This document shows, one piece after another, positions 25,969 to 35,472 of a stretch of DNA of 64,000 nt. The stretch is from contig NZ_CP009279.1 in the NCBI RefSeq assembly GCF_000758545.1, positions 1,426,001-1,490,000 on the forward strand. Reading direction: 5' to 3'. This stretch comes from Paenibacillus sp. FSL H7-0737. GTDB lineage: Bacteria; Bacillota; Bacilli; Paenibacillales; Paenibacillaceae. Both the position numbers and the translations under genes were made by a program. The notes under the pieces were generated by a model. It saw nothing but the letters and a program-made list of their open reading frames with translations, was not told where the DNA came from and ran no database searches. Numbering within the stretch: position 1 is the stretch's first letter; the number at the start of each line of letters is the position of its first letter.

Positions 25969-26328
25969 ATGGCAAGAGTTAAGGGCGGATTTGTAGTTCG
26001 TCGTAGACATAAAAAAGTATTGAAATTGGCAAAAGGTTATTTCGGTTCTAAACACCGCATTTTTAAAACAGCTAAAGAACAAGTAATGAAATCGATGGTT
26101 TACGCTTACCGCGACCGTCGTCAAACTAAACGTAACTTCCGCAGACTGTGGATCGTTCGTATTAATGCAGCAGCTCGTTTGAACGGTCTTTCTTACAGCA
26201 AGCTTGTATACGGCCTGAAATTGGCTGGTGTAGAAGTTAACCGTAAGATGCTGGCTGATCTGGCTGTAAATGATCTTAACGCATTCAACTCCTTGGCTGG
26301 TATTGCCAAAGAGAAAATCAACGCGTAA
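25969..26328 (+). CDS. rplT: 50S ribosomal protein L20
   Basis: 119 residues, full length. Begins [19 protein letters not shown] and carries [18 protein letters not shown] and [16 protein letters not shown] core assembly protein of the large subunit that also acts as the translational or transcriptional repressor of its operon through the leader at 24962-25115. A strong terminator follows. Confidence 0.98.
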   Translation: MARVKGGFVVRRRHKKVLKLAKGYFGSKHRIFKTAKEQVMKSMVYAYRDRRQTKRNFRRLWIVRINAAARLNGLSYSKLVYGLKLAGVEVNRKMLADLAVNDLNAFNSLAGIAKEKINA

Positions 26329-26345
26329 GTGTTGTAATATAATCG

Positions 26346-26387
26346 AAAAGCACCGCCTGCGTGTTGCCCATGCAGCGGTGCTTTTTT
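26346..26387 (+). terminator. Terminator of the infC-rpmI-rplT operon
   Basis: AAAAGCACCGC / GCGGTGCTTTTTT hairpin, 18 bases after the rplT stop. Confidence 0.93.
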
Positions 26388-26442
26388 GTGTGGTATGAAG
26401 TATATAGAATGAGGAAATGATTTCTCTGCCGTAAAAAAACGA

Positions 26443-26469
26443 GAAAAAAACTCTGCTTAATGCAGAGTT
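26443..26469 (-). terminator. Terminator overlapping the stop of the thioesterase gene
   Basis: On the minus strand AACTCTGC / GCAGAGTT is followed by seven T. The stem starts within the stop codon. Confidence 0.85.
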
Positions 26470-27010
26470 ATTCCCAGTACTTTACAGTATTGAGCTCGGC
26501 AGCGAGCTTTTTACTGATGGTTCTTCTTACTTTACGTAGCTCAGAACGTTCATTAGCTGATTCGCTGATCAATTTCTCTTCATCGGTTTCTGGGATTATG
26601 GCAGGAACTGGAGTGGGAGTACCATCCTCCCCAACTGCAACAAAGGTAAGGAATGAAGTGGCAGCGACGGCGCGCTCACCCGTATATAAGTTTTCTGAAA
26701 TGATCTTTACGAATACCTCTATGCTTGTACGTCCGGTCCAAGAAACGAAGGATTCGAAGCATACGGAGTCTGTAGGTCGGATGGGCCTCAAGAAGTCAAC
26801 AGAGTCTGTAGAGGCTGTAACGACATTGGCACGGCAATGGCGCATAGCTGAGATGGAGGCTACTTCATCAATGCCGCTCATAAGCTTACCGCCAAACAAT
26901 GTTTTGTGATTATTAACATCATTAGGGAAAACGCGTCCGGTTTTGAAGACACGGGATTCACGGCAATATTTAAAAGCTGGCATCGTTTGTGGATTTTTTT
27001 CATCGGTCAT
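26468..27010 (-). CDS. Acyl-CoA thioesterase, hotdog fold (YkhA-like)
   Basis: 180 residues from ATG 27008-27010, preceded by GAAAGGAAG; the frame is open 12 codons further but without a ribosome site. The domain shows FPNDVNNHKTLFGGKLMSGID, the catalytic Asn/Asp region of the YciA/YkhA branch, and later TASTDSVDFLRPIRPTD. It cleaves acyl-CoA thioesters to free acids and CoA in the cytoplasm, with a role in fatty-acid or CoA recycling. Monocistronic. A Glu/Ser-rich C-terminal tail follows the hotdog domain. Confidence 0.9.
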   Translation of the reverse strand: MTDEKNPQTMPAFKYCRESRVFKTGRVFPNDVNNHKTLFGGKLMSGIDEVASISAMRHCRANVVTASTDSVDFLRPIRPTDSVCFESFVSWTGRTSIEVFVKIISENLYTGERAVAATSFLTFVAVGEDGTPTPVPAIIPETDEEKLISESANERSELRKVRRTISKKLAAELNTVKYWE

Positions 27011-27317
27011 ATCTGATAACTTCCTTTCAGTGCAAATACTAAGCAATCATAATAATAGAAAACACATAAGTGTGCAATAATATTTGTAATGTGTTGGAAT
27101 ACTATACAAAGTAAAATAAGGTTTTCTAACATCATTCAAACATGATGATAACATGTCGTGTCATGGAAAGCGGTTACTTACGAAAAAGTACAAATATTTA
27201 TTGACCTGAGGTCATTTATGGACTGGATTTTAGATTTTATTGCAGTTATAATTTGATCTATGGAATGTCCAAGTAGAACACAGATGACATCCAATATTTT
27301 AAGGGGGATCACATTCA
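27011..27317 (+). other. Intergenic region upstream of the nucleoside ABC operon
   Basis: No gene. It holds a CRE-like stretch (GGAAAGCGGTTACT at 27165-27178; two end-position differences from the CcpA consensus) and a short ACCTGAGGT palindrome near 27206. I found no sigma-A promoter of full quality and no purine riboswitch. Confidence 0.3.
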
Positions 27318-28373
27318 ATGAAAAAAGTTTTCAAGCTATCTCTTGTAATGTTGCTGGCATTCACAGTAGTATTGGCCGGTTGTGGAAACAACAACGCTAA
27401 GAATGCTGCAAATGGCGAGACTAATGCAGGAACAAATGGCGGAACAAATGCCGCAAAATCTGATTTCAAATTTGGTATGGTTACTGACATCGGAGGCGTA
27501 AACGATAAATCGTTTAACCAATCCGCATGGGAAGCATTACAAGCTCTTGAAAAAGAAACAGGTTCTTCCGTTAAATATTTGCAAAGTAAATCAAACGCTG
27601 ACTATGAGCCAAACCTTAACCAATTCGTTAAAGATGGCTACAACTTGACTTGGGGTATTGGTTTTGATCTTGGCGACGCAATTAAAAAGGTTGCTGGTGA
27701 GAACGCAAATGCTAACTTGGCAATTATCGATAGCGTTGTAGATGCTCCTAACGTAGCATCCGTTACTTTCTCTGAGAACGAAGGTTCCTTCTTGGTTGGT
27801 GTGGTTGCTGGTTTGACTACAAAAACTAACAAAGTAGCTTTTATCGGCGGTATGGAAAGCCCAGTAATCAAACGTTTTGAAGTAGGCTTCAAAGCTGGTG
27901 TATTAGCAGTTAAGCCTGACGCTAAAGTTACAATTACTTATGCAGGTGCATATGACAAGCCAGATACTGGTAAATCTCTTGCAGCTACATTGTATAACGA
28001 TGGTAATGACATCATCTTCCCTGCAGCTGGTGCAACAGGAAATGGCGTATTTAACGAAGCTAAATCCCGTAACAAAGCTGGCGGTGCTAAAGTATGGGTT
28101 ATCGGTGTAGACAAAGACCAATCCATTGAATTTGGTACGGACGTAACTTTGACTTCTATGATCAAACGCGTTGACGAAGCTGTGAAGAAGGTTTCCAAAG
28201 AAGTAATCGATGGTACTTTCAAAGGTGGTACTACAACTGTTCTTGGTTTGAAAGACAATGGTGTAGGTATCTCTGATACATCTAAAGTTAACGTTTCTGA
28301 AGAGATCTTGGCTAAAGTTGAAGATTACAAAAAACAAATCATTGATGGAACAATTACAGTTCCTACCGAGTAA
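27318..28373 (+). CDS. nupN: Nucleoside-binding lipoprotein, BMP (BmpA/Med) family
   Basis: 351 residues. Signal peptide with lipobox VLAGC (Cys22), an Asn/Gly/Thr-rich linker, then the BMP fold starting FKFGMVTDIGGVNDKSFNQSAW. Binds nucleosides (guanosine is transported by the B. subtilis NupNOPQ homologues) and delivers them to the importer encoded next. Ribosome site AAGGGGG. A hairpin at 28414-28442 follows and may lift its output above that of the ATPase. Exact ligand is inferred from the gene order. Confidence 0.9.
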   Translation: MKKVFKLSLVMLLAFTVVLAGCGNNNAKNAANGETNAGTNGGTNAAKSDFKFGMVTDIGGVNDKSFNQSAWEALQALEKETGSSVKYLQSKSNADYEPNLNQFVKDGYNLTWGIGFDLGDAIKKVAGENANANLAIIDSVVDAPNVASVTFSENEGSFLVGVVAGLTTKTNKVAFIGGMESPVIKRFEVGFKAGVLAVKPDAKVTITYAGAYDKPDTGKSLAATLYNDGNDIIFPAAGATGNGVFNEAKSRNKAGGAKVWVIGVDKDQSIEFGTDVTLTSMIKRVDEAVKKVSKEVIDGTFKGGTTTVLGLKDNGVGISDTSKVNVSEEILAKVEDYKKQIIDGTITVPTE

Positions 28374-28413
28374 GATCTCCCTTTTATTTATCGGATTACA
28401 ATAAGCAACAAAG

Positions 28414-28442
28414 AATAAGGCCGGTTATGTGCTGGCCTTATT
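28414..28442 (+). terminator. Intercistronic hairpin between nupN and nupO
   Basis: AATAAGGCC / GGCCTTATT around a short loop, with only a weak T-tract after it. Probably a partial terminator or an RNA-stabilising hairpin that lets the binding protein outnumber the transporter. Confidence 0.6.
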
Positions 28443-28552
28443 CCTTGTTAAAGCACTGGTTATGATAAGTTGGACACAGTTATACCGTCTTGAAAAGGGC
28501 GGTACATCCGTGTCTGCATGGTAGTTATATATTCTGTGATGAGGGTGATTCC

Positions 28553-30091
28553 ATGAGTGCTGCGGCTCCTGTCGTAGAGTTGAAGCAAATCACAAAACGA
28601 TTTCCTGGTATTGTTGCTAACGATTCCATTAGCTTGACCTTAAAAAAGGGTGAGATTCTTGCATTGCTCGGTGAGAATGGTGCAGGTAAATCAACCCTAA
28701 TGAATATCGTGTTTGGATTGTATCAACCGGACGAAGGTAGTATTGAAATCGACGGGAAACCGGTTATAATTGATAATCCCAATAAAGCGATTGAGCTTGG
28801 TATTGGTATGGTGCATCAGCATTTCAAGCTCGTGGAACCTTTTACGGTTACCGAGAATATTGTTCTTGGGATGGAGCCGAAGAAAGGTCTTAAAATTGAC
28901 TATAAATCCGCTGCGGAACAGGTTCGGAAGCTATCGGAGCAATATGGCCTGCAAGTGAATCCAAATGCCGTTATTCATGACATTTCTGTAGGTATGCAGC
29001 AAAGGGTAGAAATTATGAAGACCCTGTACCGCGGAGCGGATATTCTCATATTTGATGAGCCGACTGCAGTACTTACGCCTCAAGAAATTACGGAATTGAT
29101 GGCGATTATGAAGCGGCTTGTTGCAGAGGGAAAATCTATTATCCTGATTACGCATAAGCTTAAAGAAATTATGCAAATATCTGATCGGGTCACCATTATT
29201 AGACGCGGAAAAGTAATCGATACCGTAAATACCGCAGAGACTAATCCGAATGAACTAGCTGAGAAGATGGTTGGACGTGGCGTAACCTTCAAGGTAGATA
29301 AGAAGGCTCCTGAGGTTGGCAAAACTGTACTCGAGCTGAAGGATGTGAACAGCAAGAGTAAAGATGGTGTCTCAGTGCTGGACGGCCTTAGCTTTGATGT
29401 GAAAGCCGGAGAAATTCTCGGAATAGCTGGTGTAGATGGCAATGGACAGAGTGAACTGATTCAGGCCATTACAGGTCTGCGTAAAATTGATTCTGGTTCT
29501 ATTCAGGTGTCCGGGAACGAGATAGCTAATTTATCCCCGCGTAAGATTACGGAGATGAATGTGTCTCATATTCCAGAGGACCGTCATAAGCATGGTTTGG
29601 TGCTTGATTTCTCAGTAAGTGAGAACATGGTTCTGGAAACTTACTATAAAAGTCCATATAACAAAAATGGCTTTATGCAAAATGATGTCATTGATAAATA
29701 TGCTGAAGGTCTTGTGGAGCAATTTGATGTGCGTACACCTTCAATTCAGACCAAAGCACGTTCTCTATCCGGCGGAAATCAACAGAAAGCGATTATTGCT
29801 CGGGAAATAGATAAAGATCCGACATTACTTATTGCAGCACAACCAACACGTGGTCTAGATGTTGGGGCTATCGAGTTTGTTCAAAAGCAGCTTATCGCAC
29901 AGCGTGACCAAGGAAAAGCTGTATTGCTCATTTCGTTTGAATTGGACGAGATTATGAATGTATCAGACAGAATTGCTGTTATCTATGAAGGCAAAATTGT
30001 CGGTGAAGTGTTCCCGCAGGATACGAATGACCAGGAACTGGGTCTTATGATGGCAGGCAGCTTGAAGCGGGGAGGTAAGGCAGTTGAATAA
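28553..30091 (+). CDS. nupO: Nucleoside ABC transporter ATPase, two fused nucleotide-binding domains
   Basis: 512 residues from ATG 28553, with GAGGGTGA upstream. The first domain has Walker A GENGAGKST (about 40-48) and signature ISVGMQQRVEIM; the second has GVDGNGQSE, LSGGNQQKAIIAREI and a degenerate Walker B (LLIAAQPTRGLDVGA, lacking the usual DE). Such asymmetric double domains are typical of BMP/simple-sugar importers, so the missing residues are a family feature rather than damage. Drives import through the two permeases downstream. Confidence 0.93.
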   Translation: MSAAAPVVELKQITKRFPGIVANDSISLTLKKGEILALLGENGAGKSTLMNIVFGLYQPDEGSIEIDGKPVIIDNPNKAIELGIGMVHQHFKLVEPFTVTENIVLGMEPKKGLKIDYKSAAEQVRKLSEQYGLQVNPNAVIHDISVGMQQRVEIMKTLYRGADILIFDEPTAVLTPQEITELMAIMKRLVAEGKSIILITHKLKEIMQISDRVTIIRRGKVIDTVNTAETNPNELAEKMVGRGVTFKVDKKAPEVGKTVLELKDVNSKSKDGVSVLDGLSFDVKAGEILGIAGVDGNGQSELIQAITGLRKIDSGSIQVSGNEIANLSPRKITEMNVSHIPEDRHKHGLVLDFSVSENMVLETYYKSPYNKNGFMQNDVIDKYAEGLVEQFDVRTPSIQTKARSLSGGNQQKAIIAREIDKDPTLLIAAQPTRGLDVGAIEFVQKQLIAQRDQGKAVLLISFELDEIMNVSDRIAVIYEGKIVGEVFPQDTNDQELGLMMAGSLKRGGKAVE

Positions 30092-31157
30092 GTTCAAAAA
30101 AATCTTCACAACTGACAGCTATATCGTTCCTCTTGTCGCCATCGTACTTGGTTTTCTTGTGGGAGCAATAGTTATGCTTATGGGTGGTTATGATCCGATA
30201 ACTGCTTACTCCGCACTGTTCTCACGTGTATTTGGTAACTTGTACAACTTTGGTGAAGCCGTGCGCGAAATGACGCCATTAATGCTCACTGGTTTAGCCG
30301 TAGCCTTTGCATTCCGTTCAGGGATGTTTAATATCGGGGCAGACGGACAAGTGATGATTGGTATGACAGCTGCGACCGTGGTGGGCATTAAATTTGCAGC
30401 CTTGCCAGGATTCATATTGGTTCCGCTTGCTGTTATTATAGCGGGGTTATGTGGAGGTCTGTGGGCTGGCATCGCCGGCTACTTGAAGGCCAAACGTGGG
30501 ATTAATGAAGTTATTACCACGATCATGTTAAACTGGGTTGCTCTGTACTTGTCGAATTATATTGTAAGAGCATTTCTGTTACTCCCGGGACAGAATCGTT
30601 CCGAGGATATTCCAGCTTCACTTTCTATGACGTTCTTGAATTCGTTATTTGACAATGCACGTCTGCACTGGGGAACAGCTATTGCCCTTGCCGCAGCAGT
30701 ATTCTTCTATGTTTACTTATGGAAGACTAAGCAAGGATATGAAATGCGTGCTGTTGGTTACAATCCTCATGCTGCCGAGTACGCAGGTATGAATGTTGGC
30801 CGTAACGTTGTAAAAGCAATGTTCATAAGTGGAGTATTTGCAGGGTTGGCCGGAGCAGGGGAGGTACTGGGTGTATTCCATTATCAATCTGTGTTCGCGG
30901 CATCACCAGGATATGGTTTTGATGGTATCGCAGTGGCTCTACTTGGTTTAACACACCCACTTGGTGTTGTTCTTGCTGCGATTCTCTATGGTACGTTGAC
31001 TTATGGTTCTGCAGGAATGAGTTTTGCTGCAGATGTTCCTCCAGAGCTTATTCGTATCGTTATAGGTTCAATCATATTCTTTATTGCGGCACAAGGGATT
31101 GTGCGCTGGGTGCTTAAGCCCTTTTACTTCAAGCGCAAGAAAGAGAAGGTGTTATAG
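30084..31157 (+). CDS. nupP: Nucleoside ABC transporter permease
   Basis: 357 residues with about nine hydrophobic helices. The conserved permease stretches FRSGMFNIGADGQVMIGM and AEYAGMNVGRNVVKAMFISG match the BMP-type branch of the RbsC-like permeases. Begins with TTG 30084, GGAGG upstream, overlapping the nupO stop by 8 bases, which indicates coupling. Forms the membrane channel with the next gene product. Confidence 0.92.
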   Translation: MNKFKKIFTTDSYIVPLVAIVLGFLVGAIVMLMGGYDPITAYSALFSRVFGNLYNFGEAVREMTPLMLTGLAVAFAFRSGMFNIGADGQVMIGMTAATVVGIKFAALPGFILVPLAVIIAGLCGGLWAGIAGYLKAKRGINEVITTIMLNWVALYLSNYIVRAFLLLPGQNRSEDIPASLSMTFLNSLFDNARLHWGTAIALAAAVFFYVYLWKTKQGYEMRAVGYNPHAAEYAGMNVGRNVVKAMFISGVFAGLAGAGEVLGVFHYQSVFAASPGYGFDGIAVALLGLTHPLGVVLAAILYGTLTYGSAGMSFAADVPPELIRIVIGSIIFFIAAQGIVRWVLKPFYFKRKKEKVL

Positions 31158-32114
31158 ATGGATCTGCAGACGTTAGGTCAACTGCTTAATACAACGCTTG
31201 TTTTTTCCACAGCGCTCATTTTTGCCTCACTTGGCGGCATCTTCTCTGAACGCTCCGGTGTCGTAAATATTGGACTTGAAGGTTTGATGATGTTTGGTGC
31301 TTTTGCCGCAGCAGTAGGCGGTTATTATGCTCAAGATGCTGGGATGGGTGAATGGGCTCCTTGGATTGGCGTACTATGTGCTATGGCCGTCGGGGTAATT
31401 GGTTCACTAATTCATGCAGTTGCAGCTATTACCTTTAAATCGGATCAGACGATCAGTGGTACGGTTATTAACTTTTTAGCCGCAGGCAGTACGCTCTACA
31501 TGGTAAAGCTGCTGTTTGATGGATCTGCTGAAACTCCACTAATCGATGGGTTTAACAAGGTTTCAATTCCTGGACTCTCCAAAATCCCAGTGATCGGTGA
31601 AGGGATATTTAATTCCTATCCGACCACTTATCTGGCCATTGTGCTGGTTATTGTTATTTATTTCGTTTTGTTTAAAACGCCATTTGGACTGCGTTTACGC
31701 GCAGTAGGTGAACATCCTAGTGCTGCAGACACCTTAGGGGTCAAGGTGAAGCGGATGAGATATATCGGCGTAATGCTGAGTGGATTGCTGGCTGGTATCG
31801 GTGGTGCTACAATCACTCTAACTACAACTGGAACCTTTGGGCATAATACGATTTCAGGTCAAGGTTTTATCGCTATTGCAGCGATGATCTTTGGTAAGTG
31901 GAATCCGCTTGGTGCCTTTGGCGCTGCTGTATTCTTCGGATTCTCTCAAGCGATCCGTAACTACGTACAATTGTTTGAATGGTCAAAGGACATACCACAA
32001 GAGTTCATCTTTATGATTCCTTACGTATTAACGATCATTGTATTGGTGGGTGCTGTAGGTCGTTCCGCTGCTCCTAAGGCATTAGGTCAGCCTTACGATC
32101 CTGGTAAACGCTAG
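31158..32114 (+). CDS. nupQ: Nucleoside ABC transporter permease
   Basis: 318 residues. Similar layout to the previous protein with ERSGVVNIGLEGLMMFGAFA and AADTLGVKVKRMRYIGVMLSG. It starts directly after the nupP stop codon; the two permeases form the heterodimeric membrane domain. A strong terminator follows at 32146-32187. Confidence 0.92.
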   Translation: MDLQTLGQLLNTTLVFSTALIFASLGGIFSERSGVVNIGLEGLMMFGAFAAAVGGYYAQDAGMGEWAPWIGVLCAMAVGVIGSLIHAVAAITFKSDQTISGTVINFLAAGSTLYMVKLLFDGSAETPLIDGFNKVSIPGLSKIPVIGEGIFNSYPTTYLAIVLVIVIYFVLFKTPFGLRLRAVGEHPSAADTLGVKVKRMRYIGVMLSGLLAGIGGATITLTTTGTFGHNTISGQGFIAIAAMIFGKWNPLGAFGAAVFFGFSQAIRNYVQLFEWSKDIPQEFIFMIPYVLTIIVLVGAVGRSAAPKALGQPYDPGKR

Positions 32115-32145
32115 ATCTTTTCGATTTTTTGCTTATATCATTATC

Positions 32146-32187
32146 AAGCCGTATTTCCGGACTTTTCCGGAGATACGGCTTTTTTTG
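32146..32187 (+). terminator. Terminator of the nucleoside ABC operon
   Basis: AGCCGTAT with ATACGGCT, inner TCCGGA / TCCGGA, and TTTTTTT after. Confidence 0.92.
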
Positions 32188-32314
32188 TTAGGATCGATAT
32201 GGATAAACATTAAGAGGTAAGGGCAAGTGTACAGGCGAAGGTACTTTTGTGCGAATAAACTGTTTTGAAGATGGTGGGAATCAGAGGCATGCAAAACTTT
32301 TTGGAGGGGATATT

Positions 32315-32668
32315 ATGACTAAGCCAGTTACGAAAAAGCAGGTTATGAGGCTCATAGGTAAACAGATCATCGCTGTGAAAAAAGATGGCACACAGGTTAC
32401 AGGAAAGCTGCTTCGTGTATCAGGAAATCGTCTTATTTTGCAACGTGTAAGTGGTAAAAAAGTACAAACTAAAGCAATCATTCCATTAGTGTTGTTTGAT
32501 TTGCTCGCCATTGGTACTGCCCCTTATGCTTATGGTGGAGGTTATGGAGGAGGCTATGGAGGAGGCTATGGTGGAGCTTCACCTTATGGTGGCGGTTACG
32601 GATATGGAACTCCTTATGGAGGTTATGGGTACGGAGGCACACCATATTCACCTTTTGGATTCTTTTGA
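32315..32668 (+). CDS. Small protein with Sm-like N-domain and Gly/Tyr-rich tail
   Basis: 117 residues from ATG 32315, with GGAGGGGAT upstream; the frame is open to 32249 without a ribosome site. The first ~70 residues (IGKQIIAVKKDGTQVTGKLL, RVSGNRLILQRVSGKKVQ) have the strand pattern of an LSm/Hfq-like barrel. The last ~45 are built from GGYGG and YGGGYGYG units with Pro. Gly/Tyr-rich tails of this kind are seen in spore-coat and exosporium proteins of Bacillales, so a coat role is possible but unproven. No cysteines visible. Neighbours give no clue. Confidence 0.7.
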   Translation: MTKPVTKKQVMRLIGKQIIAVKKDGTQVTGKLLRVSGNRLILQRVSGKKVQTKAIIPLVLFDLLAIGTAPYAYGGGYGGGYGGGYGGASPYGGGYGYGTPYGGYGYGGTPYSPFGFF

Positions 32669-32690
32669 GTTCCGATAAGTGCTGCTTTGG

Positions 32691-33137
32691 CTAGGAGAAT
32701 CGTTTCTCAAGCTCGTAACAAAAACTTAGCGATTGATAACGGGCTACGCTGTAGCCCAATTTTCGATAAAAGGCTAGCGCTGCTGCATTCCCTAGATCGA
32801 CAGATACCTTAGAACGATGACAACCGCGAGAAAGTGCAAATCTTTCTGCCCGATCCATAAGCATATTTCCCAAGTGTTTTCGCCGAGCATCTGGTGCAAT
32901 GGCTAGCATATCGATGTAGAGTAAATCACCATGCAGCAAGAAATGGACAAACCCGTTTGGATCGCTTTCATAGTCGGGACAGGTGACAAGTGTGATTCCG
33001 TGTCCTAGACGACGGGGTAAATCCTTTTTGATTTTAGTGATTTCAGTTTGCGGCAGATGAGATAATGGAACGAGCTGTCGCTCGATTAAATCAAAAATAA
33101 CAACGTCATCCTGCTTCGGTCGACGATAACGAATCAT
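32691..33137 (-). CDS. GNAT family N-acetyltransferase
   Basis: 148 residues from ATG 33135-33137 with GGAAAGGGG upstream. Acetyl-CoA-binding motif: DMLAIAPDARRKHLGNMLMDRA, with R-x-x-x-L-G loop, then LGNAAALAFYRKLGYSVA, the RimI-like C-terminal strand-helix. A single domain; acceptor unknown. It is convergent with the GY-rich gene, with no clear terminator in the 22 bases between. Confidence 0.85.
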   Translation of the reverse strand: MIRYRRPKQDDVVIFDLIERQLVPLSHLPQTEITKIKKDLPRRLGHGITLVTCPDYESDPNGFVHFLLHGDLLYIDMLAIAPDARRKHLGNMLMDRAERFALSRGCHRSKVSVDLGNAAALAFYRKLGYSVARYQSLSFCYELEKRFS

Positions 33138-33242
33138 AGAGCGTCCCCTTTCCACGCATTGTCGTACATCATATGTTGGGAGAGGGGCAGGCGTTCCGAG
33201 AGGGTAGAAGCAGGAGTTGTGACGATTTTAAAAATAAGGGTA

Positions 33243-33271
33243 TTGACTATCCGTGATAGGAATCATATAAT
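33243..33271 (+). promoter_or_regulatory. Sigma-A promoter of the ilv-leu operon
   Basis: TTGACT at 33243-33248 and TATAAT at 33266-33271 with a 17-base spacer. Confidence 0.85.
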
Positions 33272-33279
33272 GTGTCTAA

Positions 33280-33643
33280 ACATTTTAACGAACATACTTG
33301 TATCGGCAATGATGAGGACGAAGTTTTAAGGGCTCTTTTGCTCAGAGAGTGTGAGGATTTGCTGCAACCTCCACCGAAATCCCTTATATACGAGCTCACC
33401 TCGGAGCTGTTTCCCTGAAAGGTCCACTGGCTAGAGTGGTGGAATTATTAGGGGGAATCGTTTAGTCCGCGTTACGGACTTCAGGTTACAGAGATTAGGG
33501 CCCTTGCCTACATCGATGGATTTTTGTATACCTGATAAGGCGTTGCATCGCGAGATGTAATGCAAACATGGGTGGTACCACGGAAGATCAACCTTTCGTC
33601 CCTCACGCGCTAATACTGTGCGTGGGAGGCGGAAGGTTTTTTT
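33280..33643 (+). promoter_or_regulatory. T-box leader with CUC (leucine) specifier
   Basis: The T-box sequence TGGGTGGTACCACGG (33569-33584) precedes the terminator hairpin, and a stem I with CAGAGAG lies near 33340. The probable specifier is CTC (Leu) at 33395-33397, in GAGCTCACCTCGGAGC. Uncharged tRNA-Leu pairs with the specifier and T-box and prevents termination, so the operon is read when leucine is short. The specifier assignment rests on position in the motif and was not folded by program. It occupies most of 33138-33727. Confidence 0.9.
33590..33643 (+). terminator. T-box terminator before ilvB
   Basis: AACCTTTCGTCCCTCACGC pairs with GCGTGGGAGGCGGAAGGTT, followed by a run of T. Part of the T-box switch. 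Confidence 0.9.
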
Positions 33644-33727
33644 GTTTTATAAATAACTATTTGCTGATGTATAGAGGACGGTCCGTCATTTGCATAATGA
33701 ATGTTAAATATCGGAGGAGGAATACTG

Positions 33728-35470
33728 ATGAGCGCGCAAATACCGGAATTACGGTCTACAGAGCAGCTAAAAGAAAAATGGATGGAGCCGGAAGTTATTA
33801 CCGGTTCGGAAATACTACTCCGCAGCCTTGTATTGGAGGGTGTAGACACAGTATTCGGATATCCAGGTGGAGCTGTATTGTACATTTATGATGCATTGTA
33901 CGGTTTTACGGATTTCAATCACGTGTTAACACGTCATGAGCAAGGAGCGATTCATGCAGCTGACGGTTATGCTAGAGCAAGTGGCAAACCAGGGGTGTGT
34001 ATCGCAACCTCGGGTCCAGGCGCAACAAACCTTGTAACAGGTATTGCTACAGCATATATGGACTCCACTCCATTGGTCGTAATCACAGGTAACGTTTTCT
34101 CAAGCCTGATCGGTACAGATGCTTTCCAGGAAGCAGACATAACTGGAATCACGATGCCAATCACTAAGCACAGCTACTTTGTAAGAGATGTTGAGGATCT
34201 CCCTCGCGTAATACATGAAGCTTTCCATGTGGCGAATACCGGTCGTAAAGGTCCAGTATTGATCGATATACCGAAAGATGTGTCGGCAGCAAAGACGTTG
34301 TTCACACCAGTGAAGACCGTAAATCTTCGTGGCTACAACCCTTGTACAGTTCCAAACAAACTGCAGCTTGATAAACTGGTTCGTGCGATTGAGGTTGCTG
34401 AACGTCCGATTATCATTGCAGGTGGTGGAGTTATCTACTCCGGAGCACATGAGGCTATGTTCGAATTCGTGAAACGGACAGAGATTCCAATAACTACAAC
34501 CCTGCTGGGACTTGGAGCCTTCCCAAGTGCTGAAGAGCTTTGGATGGGAATGCCAGGTATGCATGGCACATATACCGCAAACAATGCGATTCAGCAATGC
34601 GATTTGCTCATTAATATCGGTGCCCGCTTCGATGACCGTGTTACGGGTAGGCTGGACGGCTTCGCGCCAAAAGCCAAGATCGTGCATATCGATATCGATC
34701 CTGCAGAAATCGGAAAAAATGTATCGCCTGATATTCCGATCGTTGGAGATGTAAAAACTGTACTGGAAATGCTGATTCCTGAGGTTGGCCGTGCATCTAA
34801 GGCTGATGCTTGGAGAACGCATATCGCGCAGTCGAAGCTTGATCAGCCACTTCGGTATAAAGATTCGGAGACAGAGCTTAAACCACAATGGGTTATTGAA
34901 ATGATTAATGACACCACTAATGGTGAAGCGATTGTTACTACGGACGTTGGCCAGCATCAAATGTGGGCAGCACAATATTACAAGTTCAATCATCCGCGTT
35001 CATGGATTACTTCAGGTGGTCTTGGAACGATGGGCTTCGGATTCCCATCAGCTATCGGTGCGCAAATGGCACATCCTGAACGGTTGGTAGTATCGATTAA
35101 CGGGGATGGCGGTATGCAAATGTGTTCCCAAGAGCTGGCGATTTGTGCGATTAACAATATACCTGTCAAAATCGTTGTTATTAATAATCAAGTGCTTGGA
35201 ATGGTTCGCCAATGGCAGAATCTTATCTATGACAAACGTTATAGCTATACTGACCTTGCAGGTAGTCCGGATTTCGTTAAGCTGGCTGAGGCCTATGGTG
35301 TAAAAGGTCTACGGGCGACGAATAAGGAAGAAGCACGTGATGCATGGCAGAAAGCTCTGGAAACACCGGGTCCAGTATTGGTAGAATTCGTTGTTCCAAA
35401 AGACGAGAATGTCTACCCGATGGTAACTCAAGGTTCAACCATCGATCATATGCTGATGGGGGATGAATAA
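33728..35470 (+). CDS. ilvB: Acetolactate synthase, large (catalytic) subunit
   Basis: 580 residues from ATG 33728, with GGAGGAGG upstream. Thiamine-diphosphate enzyme: N-terminal [15 protein letters not shown], catalytic region [21 protein letters not shown], middle FAD domain, and C-terminal TPP motif [13 protein letters not shown] with NNQVLGM. Condenses two pyruvates to acetolactate, or pyruvate with 2-oxobutyrate, first step for valine, leucine and isoleucine. Regulated by the T-box above. The regulatory subunit is encoded next. Confidence 0.97.
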   Translation: MSAQIPELRSTEQLKEKWMEPEVITGSEILLRSLVLEGVDTVFGYPGGAVLYIYDALYGFTDFNHVLTRHEQGAIHAADGYARASGKPGVCIATSGPGATNLVTGIATAYMDSTPLVVITGNVFSSLIGTDAFQEADITGITMPITKHSYFVRDVEDLPRVIHEAFHVANTGRKGPVLIDIPKDVSAAKTLFTPVKTVNLRGYNPCTVPNKLQLDKLVRAIEVAERPIIIAGGGVIYSGAHEAMFEFVKRTEIPITTTLLGLGAFPSAEELWMGMPGMHGTYTANNAIQQCDLLINIGARFDDRVTGRLDGFAPKAKIVHIDIDPAEIGKNVSPDIPIVGDVKTVLEMLIPEVGRASKADAWRTHIAQSKLDQPLRYKDSETELKPQWVIEMINDTTNGEAIVTTDVGQHQMWAAQYYKFNHPRSWITSGGLGTMGFGFPSAIGAQMAHPERLVVSINGDGGMQMCSQELAICAINNIPVKIVVINNQVLGMVRQWQNLIYDKRYSYTDLAGSPDFVKLAEAYGVKGLRATNKEEARDAWQKALETPGPVLVEFVVPKDENVYPMVTQGSTIDHMLMGDE

Positions 35471-35472
35471 CA

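Noticed and set aside
27011..27317. Purine riboswitch upstream of the nucleoside importer
   Set aside because: No purine-riboswitch core or P1 pairing was found on reading the region.
33568..33891. Plus-strand frame across the T-box
   Set aside because: It overlaps regulatory RNA and the start of ilvB in another frame and has no ribosome site.
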